From the NCBI GenBank assembly GCA_022448925.1, contig JAKVCP010000033.1:1-32486 (forward strand): a stretch of 32,486 nt of DNA. Reading direction: 5' to 3'. Shown piece after piece: positions 6,844 through 16,855 of this stretch. This DNA comes from Paracoccaceae bacterium. GTDB taxonomy: Bacteria > Pseudomonadota > Alphaproteobacteria > Rhodobacterales > Rhodobacteraceae. Every line of letters starts with the position of its first letter. Within the stretch, counting starts at the first letter, position 1. The position numbers were made by a program, and so were the translations under genes. Below the pieces are notes generated by a model. That model was not told where the DNA came from. It worked only from the letters and a program-made list of their open reading frames with translations, and did not search any database.

Positions 6844-9003
6844 TCATGCGAAATGACGCGCGAAACTACCACGATAAAGCTCGGCCAGCTCCGCAAGAGG
6901 CGCGCTGGCGCTGCCTGCCTTGACCTGATCGCCGGTAAAGCGGCCGACGGTTTGGATGGCAATACCGGCCTGGGCTGCAGCGCTCATCAGGGCTTCTGCT
7001 TCGTCAAAGCTGCAGGCGATCAGATACCGTGCCTGATCCTCGCCGAAAAGTAGGGGGGTGCTGTCGTCATCAAGGATGACGCCAACGCCGGCGGCTTCGG
7101 CCAGCTCAAAGGCGGCCATGATCAGGCCGCCATCCGACAGGTCAGTGCACGCGCCGATCAAGTTGCGGTTGGCCCGAATGAACTCACCGGTCTGACGCTC
7201 GGCCTCCAGATCGACTGCCGGCGCGTCGCCATCTTCGCGGTTGAAAACCTCGGCCAGCAAGGCGGACTGCCCAAGATGGCCTGTTGTTTCCCCAACCATA
7301 AGCGCAACGTGGCCATCACGCGCCGTTCCGACAATTGGATCCTCATCGGCGGCGATCAGACCAACAGCGCCAATGGTTGGTGTGGGCAGAATGCCTTGTC
7401 CGTCGGTTTCGTTGTAGAGCGAGACATTTCCCGACACGATTGGCATGTCCAACGCGGAACACGCCGCCCCTATGCCCTTAAGCGCCCCGACGAACTGCCC
7501 CATAATCTCGGGCTTTTCCGGATTTCCGAAGTTCAGGTTGTCTGTGGTCGCCAGCGGCAGGGCCCCCACTGCACAAAGGTTGCGCCAGGCCTCGGCCACG
7601 GCCTGCTTGCCGCCTTCCTCGGGATTGGCTCGAACATAGCGGGGCGTCACATCGCTGGTGAACGCCAAGTGTTTGCCAGTACCATGCACGCGGATGAGCC
7701 CGGCGCCCAGACCCGGGCCCTGCGCCGTGTCGGCCATGACCTGTGAATCGTACTGCTGGTACACCCACTGTCTTGAACAATAATTGGCCGATCCAATCAG
7801 CGCGGTCAGGCCGTCGATTGGGTCGACCTGCGGCACATCCTCCATCTCTGAGGTGACCTCGGACGGGATCCAGGGGCGGTCATATTCCGGAGCGTTGCCC
7901 GACAGCGCCTTCAACGGCACATCCGCTTTCACCTCGCCATTGTGCACAATCAAGAACCGATCCTCGGCGATGGTTTCGCCGACGATGGCAAAATCCAGAT
8001 CCCACTTGTCGAAGACGGCCTTTGCCTCGGCCTCCTTGGCGGGATCAAGCACCATCAGCATCCGTTCCTGGCTTTCCGACAACATCATTTCATAGGCGGT
8101 CATCGCCTCTTCACGGACGGGCACGTTTTCCAGATCCAGGCGCACACCAAGATTGCCCTTGTCGCCCATCTCGACCGCCGAACAGGTCAGACCCGCTGCG
8201 CCCATATCCTGAATAGAGATCACGGCGCCGGTCTGCATCAGCTCCAGGCACGCCTCCATCAGACGTTTTTCGGTGAACGGGTCGCCCACCTGTACAGTTG
8301 GGCGTTTTTCCTCGATGGTTTCGTCAAACTCGGCCGAGGCCATGGTCGCCCCGCCAACCCCATCACGGCCGGTTTTTGCACCCAGATACACAACCGGACG
8401 TCCGATGCCGCTGGCGGCTGAATAAAAGATCTTGTCCGCATCCGCCAGGCCCGCAGCAAAAGCGTTCACGAGACAATTGCCATTGTAGGCTGGGTGAAAG
8501 CGAACTTCTCCGCCGACGGTGGGAACGCCAAAACAATTGCCGTAGCCCCCGACACCTTCGACCACGCCATGCACCAGTTGACGTGTCTTGGGGTGGTCCT
8601 TTTCACCAAAGCTAAGCGCGTTCATGGCCGCAATCGGCCGTGCGCCCATCGTGAAGACGTCGCGCAGAATGCCGCCGACACCCGTGGCCGCACCCTGATA
8701 GGGTTCAATGTAGGACGGATGGTTGTGGCTTTCCATTTTGAACACCACGGCCTGACCGTCCCCGATGTCCACCACGCCAGCGTTTTCACCGGGCCCGCAT
8801 ATCACCTGCGGTCCCTCGGTTGGCAGGGTGCGCAACCATTTTTTCGAAGACTTGTACGAACAGTGTTCGTTCCACATCGCGGAGAAGATCCCAAGCTCTG
8901 TGAAGGTTGGCTCGCGGTCCAGAATGCGCAGGATTTCCGCGTATTCGTCCGGTTTGATACCGTGGGAATCGATGAGCTCGGGTGTGATGGCCGGGTCTTG
9001 CAT
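6844..9003 (-). CDS. purL: Phosphoribosylformylglycinamidine synthase subunit PurL
   Basis: This 719-aa large subunit of the PurLQS-type FGAM synthase catalyses the ATP-dependent conversion of FGAR to FGAM, with ammonia supplied by PurQ, in purine biosynthesis. It has the small-PurL length, with no glutaminase domain. Motifs include [10 protein letters not shown] (catalytic His region), the ATP/Mg site [33 protein letters not shown], and the repeated AIRS-like half with GNVSLYNET and CTDLSDGGL. The start [10 protein letters not shown] at 9003 fits the family; the frame stays open to 9156 with a low-complexity basic extension that I exclude. The AAAGGA upstream is spaced rather widely. It leads the bolA-smORF-grxD cluster. 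Confidence 0.95.
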   Translation of the reverse strand: MQDPAITPELIDSHGIKPDEYAEILRILDREPTFTELGIFSAMWNEHCSYKSSKKWLRTLPTEGPQVICGPGENAGVVDIGDGQAVVFKMESHNHPSYIEPYQGAATGVGGILRDVFTMGARPIAAMNALSFGEKDHPKTRQLVHGVVEGVGGYGNCFGVPTVGGEVRFHPAYNGNCLVNAFAAGLADADKIFYSAASGIGRPVVYLGAKTGRDGVGGATMASAEFDETIEEKRPTVQVGDPFTEKRLMEACLELMQTGAVISIQDMGAAGLTCSAVEMGDKGNLGVRLDLENVPVREEAMTAYEMMLSESQERMLMVLDPAKEAEAKAVFDKWDLDFAIVGETIAEDRFLIVHNGEVKADVPLKALSGNAPEYDRPWIPSEVTSEMEDVPQVDPIDGLTALIGSANYCSRQWVYQQYDSQVMADTAQGPGLGAGLIRVHGTGKHLAFTSDVTPRYVRANPEEGGKQAVAEAWRNLCAVGALPLATTDNLNFGNPEKPEIMGQFVGALKGIGAACSALDMPIVSGNVSLYNETDGQGILPTPTIGAVGLIAADEDPIVGTARDGHVALMVGETTGHLGQSALLAEVFNREDGDAPAVDLEAERQTGEFIRANRNLIGACTDLSDGGLIMAAFELAEAAGVGVILDDDSTPLLFGEDQARYLIACSFDEAEALMSAAAQAGIAIQTVGRFTGDQVKAGSASAPLAELAELYRGSFARHFA

Positions 9004-9500
9004 GAGGGTGAGGGATCCTTTGCGCAGCGTTTGCGCGGTTTTAGGGCAATCGGCCGAAAGTTGGAAGCCAGAGATCTGAGACCTTTGCCTTCGTGGCCGT
9101 TTCGGGACTTGGGCAGCGTTTTTGCACCGATCGGTGCCTGCTTTACTCCGTTGCACCCACGTGTGCTTTGGTGGGCCACACCGGGACTGCCCGGTTTTGA
9201 CCTGCCGGGGTCTTGAAAGGTGGCGCCAGGCGGCGCTGTTTCGGCATCCAGCGCTTTGATCGGCCGAGGCGGGCGTTGCGACCCAAGCGGGTTTTCATGC
9301 CCAGGATACGAGCTCACAGGCATAGACCGGAGGAGCGCCGAGAGGGAGCTGTCGGATTTGTCATATGCGATGCAGGCAGATCCCATCTTGCCTTGCTGTG
9401 CGGCCAAGCAGATTTTGCGCGTTTTTATGGCCTTTTACGGTTGGCCGTCGCGAAATCTTTACCTTTATGATTCCACTGTCCGTGGTAGCTCGGCTGCATC
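9004..9500. other. 500-nt gene-free region upstream of purL
   Basis: I see no convincing gene. The open frames here lack family similarity and mostly antisense or extend purL. It contains a perfect 14-bp palindrome GCACCGATCGGTGC (9124-9137), 120 nt upstream of the purL start and a plausible operator. It also contains a short hairpin CCGGG-ACTG-CCCGG followed by TTTT on the plus strand (9181-9198). The purL promoter must lie within this stretch, because a terminator sits at 9505-9533. Confidence 0.5.
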
Positions 9501-9504
9501 GCGT

Positions 9505-9533
9505 AAAAAAAAGGCCGAGCGCAAAGCTCGGCC
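9505..9533 (-). terminator. Strong Rho-independent terminator
   Basis: The stem GGCCGAGC/GCTCGGCC (9513-9520 and 9526-9533) has a 5-nt loop. On the minus strand it is followed directly by TTTTTTTT (9512-9505). It ends transcription from the LysR gene or from the candidate sRNA just upstream. Confidence 0.9.
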
Positions 9534-9600
9534 GAAGTCCAACAGGGAGGTATGAAGACGTTGCGCTGTTAGGCGCTTCATCATTCAATTGCTGAATTAG
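9505..9600 (-). ncRNA. Candidate small RNA with CCUCC motif
   Basis: Read on the minus strand there is a stem-loop (ATGAAG at 9581-9576 with CTTCAT at 9557-9552, inner CGC/GCG). An unpaired ACCUCCCUGUUGG follows (9551-9539), then a textbook terminator with eight U. A single-stranded anti-Shine-Dalgarno CCUCC between two hairpins is typical of trans-acting sRNAs. It could instead be the 3' UTR of the LysR gene, whose stop lies 80 nt upstream. No strong promoter was picked out by eye. Confidence 0.4.
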
Positions 9601-9678
9601 TCATCAGTATTGAGTCAATCAAGCCCAATGATGCCGCAAATGCAGCATTGCTGCTATGCTATAAATGCATAGCTCGGC

Positions 9679-10587
9679 TTAAAGTTGTTGTCCCATGGCT
9701 CTCAGCTGTTTCCGATGCGCGAATATTTCGTCTTGGACGAAATCCCGAAACGCGGCTATACGCTTGGAATGGCGAAGTTCTTCCGGATAGGCCAAGAACA
9801 CCGGCACTTCGACCGACTCAACATTCGGCAACACACGAACCACGGATGGGAAGTCCTCGATGATGTAATCCGGCAACACACCCACGCCGACATCATGCAG
9901 CACCGCCTGAAGCACACCGAAGTAGTTGTTCACCAATAACGTGGATCTGACATTGTGTGTCAGCAATTCCTGCACCAGCTTCATGCCCGCACCGACCTGG
10001 GCAGAGCGTGTATTCTGGCTGACAAGGCGGTGACCGCAAAGATCTGACATCTCTTTGGGTTCGCCGCGTTGCTCCAGATATGTTGGCGATGCATACAGCC
10101 GCATCCGAACGCTCATCAGTCGTTTGCGGATAAGGTCTGCTTGGCTTGGCTCTTTCATGCGGATTGCGACGTCGGCCTCGCGCATCGGAAGATCCAGAAC
10201 CCGCTCTTCCAGCATAAGGTCGATGTTCAGGTCAGGATATTTTTCATAGAATTTCGGCAGTCGAGGAGCAAGCCAAAGCGTGCCAAACCCGGTCGTCGTC
10301 GTGACCTTCAGTTCGCCAAATACCTCTTCCTCGCTGTCGCGGATGCGCGCAGCGGCAGTGTCCAGCCGCTTGACCATGGCACTGGTGGCGTCGAACAGCA
10401 ATTCCCCCTGCTCGGTCAGGATAAGGCCGCGCGCATGTCGGTGGAAAAGAATCGTGTTCAGCGATTCTTCCAGCGCCCGTACCTGCCTTGAGACAGCAGA
10501 TTGGGACAAATGCAAGGTGTCCCCTGCATGTGTCAGGCTGCCGGCATCGGCGACGGCGTGAAATATTCGAAGCTTGTCCCAGTCCAT
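9679..10587 (-). CDS. LysR-family transcriptional regulator
   Basis: This 302-aa LTTR has the N-terminal winged helix-turn-helix at residues 1-65 (GSLTHAGDTLHLSQSAVSRQVRALE, then LILTEQGELL). A linker helix and a C-terminal LysR substrate-binding domain follow, with TTTTGFGTLWLAPRLPKF (about 96-113) and GVGVLPDYI (about 235-243). It is transcribed divergently from the fused indolepyruvate oxidoreductase, so it may control that gene (inference from arrangement). The start ATG at 10587 has only a weak ribosome site, but the N-terminus MDWDKLRIFHAVADAGS is canonical. The effector is unknown. Confidence 0.9.
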   Translation of the reverse strand: MDWDKLRIFHAVADAGSLTHAGDTLHLSQSAVSRQVRALEESLNTILFHRHARGLILTEQGELLFDATSAMVKRLDTAAARIRDSEEEVFGELKVTTTTGFGTLWLAPRLPKFYEKYPDLNIDLMLEERVLDLPMREADVAIRMKEPSQADLIRKRLMSVRMRLYASPTYLEQRGEPKEMSDLCGHRLVSQNTRSAQVGAGMKLVQELLTHNVRSTLLVNNYFGVLQAVLHDVGVGVLPDYIIEDFPSVVRVLPNVESVEVPVFLAYPEELRHSKRIAAFRDFVQDEIFAHRKQLRAMGQQL

Positions 10588-10754
10588 CTCGATAACTTTT
10601 TTGTCCTAAAGGGATGCATACAGCAAACTTCGATTTAGTTAACATGGTTCCTCTGGCGAGAGGGGAAAAACACTCATTTTTTTCTAGACAGGTCAGCAAG
10701 TGTGACCCAAAATGGGTGAGACGAGCAAGATCATTTGGTGACAGGAGGCACTTG
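10588..10754. promoter_or_regulatory. Divergent promoter region, LysR gene / oxidoreductase
   Basis: An AT-rich 167-nt spacer. It holds an inverted repeat ACCCA-AAA-TGGGT (10705-10717) and a GTTAAC palindrome near 10638. Either could contribute to LysR binding, but a clear T-N11-A pair was not established. Confidence 0.3.
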
Positions 10755-13700
10755 ATGAGCAAGCAACGGTTTTCACTGGACGACCGCTTCAACCTTGAAA
10801 AATCCTCGGTTGTTTTAAACGGGACGCAAGCGCTGGTTCGGCTGATGCTGGCACAAAGCGCGCGAGACCGAGCTGCTGGTTTGAACACTGCAGGCTATGT
10901 CACGGGATATCGCGGATCGCCGCTGGGGGCTGTCGACATGCAGATGTCGCGGGCCCAGAAATGGCTGACCGCCGCAGACATCCGCTTTGAAGAAGGGCTG
11001 AACGAGGATCTGGCCGCAACGGCGTTGTGGGGCAGCCAGCAGGCAGAACTGCGCGGCGAGGGCAAGTTCGATGGTGTGTTCGGCCTGTGGTATGGCAAGG
11101 GTCCCGGGGTCGACCGGTCCGGTGACGTAATGCGCCATGCCAACATGGCTGGTAGCTCTGCACGGGGGGGGGTGATCATGGCAATGGGCGATGATCACAC
11201 TGGCGAAAGCTCGACCGTGTTGCACCAATCCGAATGGGCGATGATGGATGCCTACATGCCCGTCGTCAGCCCGGCAGGGGTTCAGGAGATTCTTGACTAC
11301 GGTTTGTATGCCTTTGGACTTAGTCGTTTTTCCGGACTTTGGGTTGGTCTCAAGACAATGAAGGATACGGTCGAAGCGACCTCGGTCATCGATGGGCGTA
11401 TCGATCGCGTAGACCTCGTGACACCTGAGTTTGCAATGCCTGACGGCGGGCTCAATATTCGGTTGGTTGACACGCCCCACGCGCAAGAAGCGCGGATGAT
11501 CGATCACAAGCGCTTCGCCGCTGAGGCCTATGCCCACGTGAACAAGATGGACAAGCGCATCTGGGGAAAGCCGGGTGCCAAGATCGGGTTTGTGGCTGCT
11601 GGGAAAAACTGGTTGGACCTGGTGCATGCCATGTCGTTGTTGGGCATCGACGAAAGCGAAGCTGAACGCCTTGGCATCACGACCTACAAGGTCGGTCAGG
11701 TTTTTCCACTGGACATGAAGGGTTTCCATGACTGGGCTGAGGGCCTCGATCTGATCGTGGTGGTCGAAGAAAAGCGCAAGCTGATCGAGGTTCAGATCAA
11801 AGAAGCGATATTCGATGACCGCCGGGGTCGGCGGGTGTATGGCTGGCACAAGGGGGGCGGTGCGGGCTCAATGCACGGCGAAGAGCTATTCCCGACGCGA
11901 GGTGCGCTGGATCCGGTGATGATCGCTGGCAAACTGGGGGCAATCCTGGTGGAAGAAGGGCGCGGCACAGACCGCGTCCGAGCCGGGTTGTCGGCATTGG
12001 ACGAAGCCCGAAAGGCCGACAATGCGCAGGATATCGCGGAACGTATCCCGTATTTCTGTGCCGGATGCCCGCACAACTCGTCGACGAAAGTGCCCGAGGG
12101 CAGCCGGGCCTATGCAGGCATTGGATGCCACTACATGGTCCAGTGGATGGATCGGGAAACCACGGGCTTTACTCATATGGGGGCCGAAGGGGCAAACTGG
12201 ATCGGTGAGTCGCATTTCTCACATCGTGAGCACGTCTTTCAGAACCTTGGCGATGGCACTTACAATCACTCAGGTGTGCAGGCCATCCGTGCCGCCTTGG
12301 CGGCAGGGACACGCATCACCTATAAGATCCTGTTCAACGATGCCGTCGCGATGACCGGAGGGCAGGCCAACGAAGGAAACCTGACACCGCAAAAAATTGC
12401 CGCAGAATTGAAGGCCATGGGTGTTCAAAAGCTAGCCGTTGTCTATGACGAAAAGGAAGAGATCGATCTTGGTGGCTTTCCGCAGGGCATAGATCTGAAG
12501 CCGAGAGCAGAGCTTGATGCTGTGCAGCAAGACTGCGCGTCCCATCAGGGGGTTTCGGCGATCGTCTACGTCCAGACCTGCGCGGCGGAAAAACGGCGTC
12601 GCCGTAAACGAGGGCTGTTTCCTGATCCTGATCGACGCGTTTTTATCAATACAGATGTCTGCGAAGGCTGTGGTGACTGTGGCGTGCAATCGAACTGCGT
12701 TGCCATTACCCCGGTCGAAACCGAGTTTGGCCGCAAGCGTGCGATTGATCAATCCGCGTGCAACAAGGATTTTTCTTGCGTAAACGGGTTTTGTCCATCT
12801 TTCGTGACCATCGAAGGTGCCAAAATCCGCAAGACGCAGACTGTTGAGCTGGACGTCTCGGGCCTGCCTGATCCGGATGTGCCGCGGATTGATGGGACCT
12901 GGAACCTGGTTGTCACCGGCGTCGGCGGGACGGGTGTCGTGACAATCGGAGCGGTGTTGGCACAGGCGGCTCAGATTGAGGGCAAGGGGGCTGGCATGAT
13001 GGAAATGGCCGGACTTGCCCAAAAGGGTGGTGCGGTTCATGTGCATTGCCGGTTGGCAAATGTCCCCGATGATATCGCGGCGGTGCGGGTGGCGACTGGT
13101 GAGTGCGATGCACTGATCGGAGGCGATCTGGTGGTCAGCGCTGGCGCAAAGACGCTGGGTCTGACACGGTCCGGGCGGACTGGCGCTGTGGTGAACAGCC
13201 ATGAAATCATAACCGGTGCTTTCACGCGTGATACGGAATTTTCCCTTCCAAAGGATGAGTTAGAGGTTGCTCTTAAGGCGCGAATTCGGGATCGCCTGAC
13301 GCTCTTTGATGCCACGGATCTGGCGCGGGTTGTGCTGGGCGACTCGATTTATTCAAATATGATCATCTTTGGTGCAGCCTGGCAGCGCGGGCTTGTCCCG
13401 CTGTCCCATGACGCTATTGTTTCAGCAATTGAATTGAACGGCGCTGCAGTTGAACGGAACAAGCGTGCGTTCGAGGTGGGGCGATGGGCGGTTGTCAACA
13501 CGGCTGATGTGCCTGCCATGCTGACGCCAAATGTCTCGGCGCTGCCTGTCTCTTTGGAGGACAGGATTGAAACACGGGCGAAACACCTCACCAAGTACCA
13601 GAATGCCAGGCTTGCAAAGCGCTACATGCGCCGTGTTGCGACGGTCGTTGATGTCGAGCTGAAAGAAGCCGTGGCCACGAGTTACCACAAATTGCTGGCC

Positions 13701-14177
13701 TACAAGGACGAGTACGAAGTGGCGCGCTTGTTGCAAACGACGCGCGCCAAGGCGATGGCGGCTTTCGATGGGGACTTGACAGTCACCTACCATTTGGCGC
13801 CGCCTTTGCTGTCGGGCAAAGGTCCGTCCGGGCGCCCTCGCAAACGCACCTTTGGGGCGTGGATGGAAGGGCCGTTCCGTATGTTGGCACGTCTGAAGTG
13901 GCTGCGCGGCACGCCTTTTGATGTGTTTGGCTATACGGCCGAGCGCCGGATGGAGCGCGCCTTGATCAGGCAGTTCGAAGCAGACATGACACGCGTTCTG
14001 CCGATGGTGACAGACGACAACCGCGAGATTGTTCTGGCCTTGCTTCGGCTTCCCCAACAGATACGCGGTTTTGGTCCGGTCAAGGCACAGGCCGAAGCTC
14101 GTGCTGCCAAACGGCGTGAAGAGTTGCTGGCCGCTCTGCGGGAGGGCCCGACACTTCAGGCGCAGGCCGCAGAATAA
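10755..14177 (+). CDS. Fused indolepyruvate:ferredoxin oxidoreductase family protein
   Basis: This 1140-aa single-chain 2-oxoacid:acceptor oxidoreductase (IorA and IorB functions fused) oxidatively decarboxylates aryl- or branched-chain 2-oxoacids from amino acid catabolism to acyl-CoA. Domains in order: N-terminal pyrimidine domain (GYRGSPLGAVD); ThDP-binding domain with CAGCPHN near 435 and LFNDAVAMTGGQANEG near 527; a cysteine cluster CEGCGDCGVQSNC near 635 plus CNKDFSCVNGFCPSF for Fe-S; a gamma-type domain VVTGVGGTGVVT near 720; and a C-terminal DUF6537-type region. The start ATG at 10755 has an ideal AGGAGG 6 nt upstream; the open frame begins earlier but without such a site. It is divergent from the LysR gene. 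The exact substrate cannot be read from sequence. Confidence 0.93.
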   Translation: MSKQRFSLDDRFNLEKSSVVLNGTQALVRLMLAQSARDRAAGLNTAGYVTGYRGSPLGAVDMQMSRAQKWLTAADIRFEEGLNEDLAATALWGSQQAELRGEGKFDGVFGLWYGKGPGVDRSGDVMRHANMAGSSARGGVIMAMGDDHTGESSTVLHQSEWAMMDAYMPVVSPAGVQEILDYGLYAFGLSRFSGLWVGLKTMKDTVEATSVIDGRIDRVDLVTPEFAMPDGGLNIRLVDTPHAQEARMIDHKRFAAEAYAHVNKMDKRIWGKPGAKIGFVAAGKNWLDLVHAMSLLGIDESEAERLGITTYKVGQVFPLDMKGFHDWAEGLDLIVVVEEKRKLIEVQIKEAIFDDRRGRRVYGWHKGGGAGSMHGEELFPTRGALDPVMIAGKLGAILVEEGRGTDRVRAGLSALDEARKADNAQDIAERIPYFCAGCPHNSSTKVPEGSRAYAGIGCHYMVQWMDRETTGFTHMGAEGANWIGESHFSHREHVFQNLGDGTYNHSGVQAIRAALAAGTRITYKILFNDAVAMTGGQANEGNLTPQKIAAELKAMGVQKLAVVYDEKEEIDLGGFPQGIDLKPRAELDAVQQDCASHQGVSAIVYVQTCAAEKRRRRKRGLFPDPDRRVFINTDVCEGCGDCGVQSNCVAITPVETEFGRKRAIDQSACNKDFSCVNGFCPSFVTIEGAKIRKTQTVELDVSGLPDPDVPRIDGTWNLVVTGVGGTGVVTIGAVLAQAAQIEGKGAGMMEMAGLAQKGGAVHVHCRLANVPDDIAAVRVATGECDALIGGDLVVSAGAKTLGLTRSGRTGAVVNSHEIITGAFTRDTEFSLPKDELEVALKARIRDRLTLFDATDLARVVLGDSIYSNMIIFGAAWQRGLVPLSHDAIVSAIELNGAAVERNKRAFEVGRWAVVNTADVPAMLTPNVSALPVSLEDRIETRAKHLTKYQNARLAKRYMRRVATVVDVELKEAVATSYHKLLAYKDEYEVARLLQTTRAKAMAAFDGDLTVTYHLAPPLLSGKGPSGRPRKRTFGAWMEGPFRMLARLKWLRGTPFDVFGYTAERRMERALIRQFEADMTRVLPMVTDDNREIVLALLRLPQQIRGFGPVKAQAEARAAKRREELLAALREGPTLQAQAAE

Positions 14178-14220
14178 ATCCGCGCAGGTGTCATGCCAGT
14201 GTTGCAAGGACTGGTAACAT

Positions 14221-15144
14221 GTGACGAACCCATTTATGGAGCCGGCAAAGTCAAAGGGTTTGCCCATGAACAGCAATCGGCAGGTCGCGCGCGACATTTC
14301 TTATTCTTACTCGGCCGCCACTCGTGGCGGTCGTACGATGATCCGTTTGATGGAAAATGCCACCGGGCGGTTGGGTCTGATCAGGCGCGCGGAAGGCTAT
14401 GAACATGAAGTGGCGCAGGGCCGAGACTTTTGGCAAGTCATGGTTGAACGCTACGGTCTGGCGCTTGATGTCGTCGGCGGGGATTTGAGCAATATTCCCG
14501 TCGATGGCCCGCTGATTGTGCTGGCCAACCACCCCTATGGCATTCTTGACGGGTTGATGCTGGGTCATATCCTGTCGACCGTCCGGGGTGATTTTCGCAT
14601 TTTGGCCAACCGTGTGTTCCGCAAGGCTCAGGATCTGGACCGTGTGATTTTGCCGATCTCCTTTGATGAAAGCAAAGAGGCGGTTCGGCTGAACCTCGAG
14701 ACCCGCAAAACCGCGCTTCGCTACTTGGCCGATGGCGGGGCGATAGGGGTCTTTCCGGGCGGAACCGTGTCGACCGGAGTGCGTCCATTTGCACCGCCGA
14801 TGGATCCCGGGTGGCGTGCGTTTACTGCGCGGATGGTGGCGAAATCCAACGCAACTGTGGTGCCGATCTACTTCGATGGCCACACATCGCGTTTGTTTCA
14901 GGTGGCCAGTCATCTGCATTCGACGCTGCGGATGGGGCTTTTGATCAAAGAGTTCAAGAAACGCGTGGATACGCCTGTTCGCGTCGCAATCGGCGCTCCG
15001 ATTCCGCAATCAGAGCTGCAAGCCCGCGCGAAAGACTCGCGCGCGATGATGGATTTTTTGCGCAAGGCAACATATGACCTGTCACCGACGCCTTTGAAGT
15101 CGTATGACTACGGGTTCGAGTTCGAGGACAAACACAAGGCCTGA
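14221..15144 (+). CDS. Lysophospholipid acyltransferase family protein (PlsC domain)
   Basis: This 307-aa acyltransferase probably esterifies a lysophospholipid or related acceptor at the membrane. The HX4D box is seen as NHPYGILD (about residues 101-108) and the second motif as [21 protein letters not shown] completes the PlsC fold, and there is a conserved end [12 protein letters not shown]. The GTG at 14221 has AAGGA 10 nt upstream. An internal ATG at 14266 (MNSNRQ) with AAAGGG 7 nt upstream is an equally good start and would shorten the protein by 15 residues. It follows the oxidoreductase by 43 nt and precedes murI by 19 nt. Acceptor and acyl donor are not known. Confidence 0.85.
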   Translation: MTNPFMEPAKSKGLPMNSNRQVARDISYSYSAATRGGRTMIRLMENATGRLGLIRRAEGYEHEVAQGRDFWQVMVERYGLALDVVGGDLSNIPVDGPLIVLANHPYGILDGLMLGHILSTVRGDFRILANRVFRKAQDLDRVILPISFDESKEAVRLNLETRKTALRYLADGGAIGVFPGGTVSTGVRPFAPPMDPGWRAFTARMVAKSNATVVPIYFDGHTSRLFQVASHLHSTLRMGLLIKEFKKRVDTPVRVAIGAPIPQSELQARAKDSRAMMDFLRKATYDLSPTPLKSYDYGFEFEDKHKA

Positions 15145-15163
15145 GCGGGCCGGGGGCATTGAC

Positions 15164-15976
15164 ATGGCAGTAGGGGTTTTCGATAGCGGTTTGGGTGGGT
15201 TGACAGTGCTCGATGCCGTGTCCAACCGGTTGCCAGAGGTGCCGTTTGTCTATTTGGCCGACAGCGCCCACGCGCCGTATGGTGTGCGCGATGCGCAGAA
15301 CATCTACGATCTTACGACCGCATCTGTGGTCCGACTGTTTGATGCGGGCTGTGACCTTGTCATCTTGGCGTGCAACACAGCTTCGGCGGCGGCGCTGCGT
15401 CGGATGCAGGAAAGCTGGATCCCGACCGACAAGCGTGTTTTGGGGGTTTTCGTGCCTTTGATTGAGGCCTTGACCGAGCGGCAGTGGGGGGACAACTCTC
15501 CGCCGCGTGAAGTGGCAGTGCAACACGTTGCCCTGTTTGCAACCCCAGCAACGGTCAGCAGCCGGGCGTTTCAGCGGGAATTGGCATTCCGTGCCATTGG
15601 CGTCGACGTCGAAGCCCAGGCCTGTGGCGGGGTGGTGGATGCCATCGAAGACGGCGACATGATCTTGGCAGAGGCATTGGTCCGCAGCCATGTGGATGCG
15701 TTGAAACGCAAGATGCCTGATCCCGAGGCCGCCATCCTCGGCTGCACGCATTACCCCTTGATGGAAGACACCTTCCAGGATGCTCTGGGATCAGGTGTTC
15801 AGGTTTTTAGCCAGGCAAACCTTGTAGCAGAGTCCCTTGCGGATTACCTGCAAAGGCACCCCGACAAAATCGGAGCGGGCACCGAAAGCAGGTTCTTGAC
15901 AACTGGCGACCCTGATCGTGTTTCGGTGCGTGCCACACAATTCTTGCGGCGGCCAATCACCTTCGAGGCGGCCTAG
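15164..15976 (+). CDS. murI: Glutamate racemase
   Basis: This 270-aa enzyme makes D-glutamate for peptidoglycan. The signature [10 protein letters not shown] (6-15) supplies the Asp7/Ser8 pair. The two catalytic cysteines are Cys70 in [10 protein letters not shown] and Cys194 in LGCTHYPLM. The length is normal. The start ATG at 15164 (MAVGVFDSG) has a GGGGG stretch upstream; the in-frame extension to 15104 overlaps the acyltransferase gene and is not conserved. It ends tail-to-tail with the DUF3592 gene, overlapping it by four bases. Confidence 0.95.
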   Translation: MAVGVFDSGLGGLTVLDAVSNRLPEVPFVYLADSAHAPYGVRDAQNIYDLTTASVVRLFDAGCDLVILACNTASAAALRRMQESWIPTDKRVLGVFVPLIEALTERQWGDNSPPREVAVQHVALFATPATVSSRAFQRELAFRAIGVDVEAQACGGVVDAIEDGDMILAEALVRSHVDALKRKMPDPEAAILGCTHYPLMEDTFQDALGSGVQVFSQANLVAESLADYLQRHPDKIGAGTESRFLTTGDPDRVSVRATQFLRRPITFEAA

Positions 15977-16821
15977 GTCTCTGGGTGCCGAGGTCCAACA
16001 TCGCCTTCCCACCAATCCCGTTTGATCCCCTTGAAGGCGGTGATGTCGGACCCGGGTGTGAAGCTGCGCAGAGTGCTTGCCGTGTAGGCAAGGCTTTGGC
16101 ACTCGTGCCCCTCTGGGTTGGTCCAGACCAATCGGTACAGAGTTTTCTTGTTGACCGAGGTGTTGGTGGGGTGCTGGCGCAGCACCTTTGCCCGGTACAT
16201 GGTGCCATAGGCCCGCGCCCGCGCCCCGGCAACTGCGTGGCGTCCACTGATCCACAACCCTGTCAGGCCCAGAACGCCAAAAAAAAGGGCAATGTAGCGC
16301 GTCACGACCGAGGCGGCCCGGTTTTCCCCCGGATCCAGCTCGATCTCTTTGGGTTGGCTTTCGAGGTAGAGCACAAAGATCGGTGCGCCGACCTCTGTCT
16401 CTTTGAATTTGGACGGGTTTACTGACCGTGTGACAGAGACGGAACCGCGTTGCCGGGTGTCGAATGTGATCTCCAGATAGTAGTTCGTTTCCGAGTTGCC
16501 CTCACTGTCAGTTTCGACCCGTTCGTACTTGTCCAGCACCACCCCTGTTGCAGACAGGCCCTCTGCCTCAAATCGCTTGGCAAGCCGCAGACTAGAGGCG
16601 CTGAAGACCGTCAGGATAAGAACAAATACCGCCCCAACCAGGAAGAACCAGCCTCCTTTTCTCAGAAAAAGCCGCCATAAGGGAAACCGCGTGTACCCGA
16701 CAAGTTGCATCTCTGCAGGATGCCCGCTGCCCAGCATCAGGGCAAGGATTCGCTTTGGCGCTGCAAGCCATTGCGCCCAAGGATCGGGGCCGCTATATCG
16801 ACGCTCCAAGGAGACCGCCAT
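15973..16821 (-). CDS. DUF3592-type membrane protein, function unknown
   Basis: A 282-aa protein if started at the ATG at 16821 ([11 protein letters not shown]); the frame extends to GTG or TTG codons up to 16842. It has one hydrophobic segment near residues 62-80 ([20 protein letters not shown]) and another near 180-200 ([20 protein letters not shown]). Between them is a beta-rich extracytoplasmic region typical of DUF3592 ([18 protein letters not shown], then [10 protein letters not shown] and a [10 protein letters not shown] strand). A second beta-rich copy follows the last membrane segment. No good ribosome site precedes any candidate start. It lies alone between murI and argC. No function can be assigned. 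Confidence 0.75.
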   Translation of the reverse strand: MAVSLERRYSGPDPWAQWLAAPKRILALMLGSGHPAEMQLVGYTRFPLWRLFLRKGGWFFLVGAVFVLILTVFSASSLRLAKRFEAEGLSATGVVLDKYERVETDSEGNSETNYYLEITFDTRQRGSVSVTRSVNPSKFKETEVGAPIFVLYLESQPKEIELDPGENRAASVVTRYIALFFGVLGLTGLWISGRHAVAGARARAYGTMYRAKVLRQHPTNTSVNKKTLYRLVWTNPEGHECQSLAYTASTLRSFTPGSDITAFKGIKRDWWEGDVGPRHPET

Positions 16822-16855
16822 GCGTGTATCGTTCACATACAAATTGCGACGATAA
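16820..16855 (+). CDS. Possible 11-codon leader peptide upstream of argC
   Basis: AAGGAG (16808-16813) lies 6 nt before an ATG that opens [11 protein letters not shown] and stop. The peptide ends in tandem arginine codons (CGA CGA) and stands 90 nt upstream of argC. Downstream are two mutually exclusive stems: GCATC/GATGC (16868-16872 with 16879-16883) and CACCGC/GCGGTG (16872-16877 with 16884-16889). This resembles an arginine-responsive attenuator, but the stretch also overlaps the antisense 5' end of the DUF3592 gene, so chance is possible. Confidence 0.25.
   Translation: MRVSFTYKLRR

Noticed and set aside
8494-9216. 240-codon plus-strand frame at the purL start
   Set aside because: It is antisense to conserved PurL motifs, with no family match.
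9220-9555. 111-codon plus-strand frame between the purL and LysR genes
   Set aside because: It starts at GTG with no ribosome site, has atypical composition, and runs through the minus-strand terminator; no similarity recognised.
10815-11849. 344-codon minus-strand frame
   Set aside because: It is antisense to the oxidoreductase ThDP domain, with reverse-frame composition.
13422-14297. 291-codon minus-strand frame
   Set aside because: It is antisense to the C-terminal region of the fused oxidoreductase, with no motifs.
14954-15751. 265-codon minus-strand frame
   Set aside because: It is antisense to murI and the acyltransferase gene, both of which have clear catalytic motifs.
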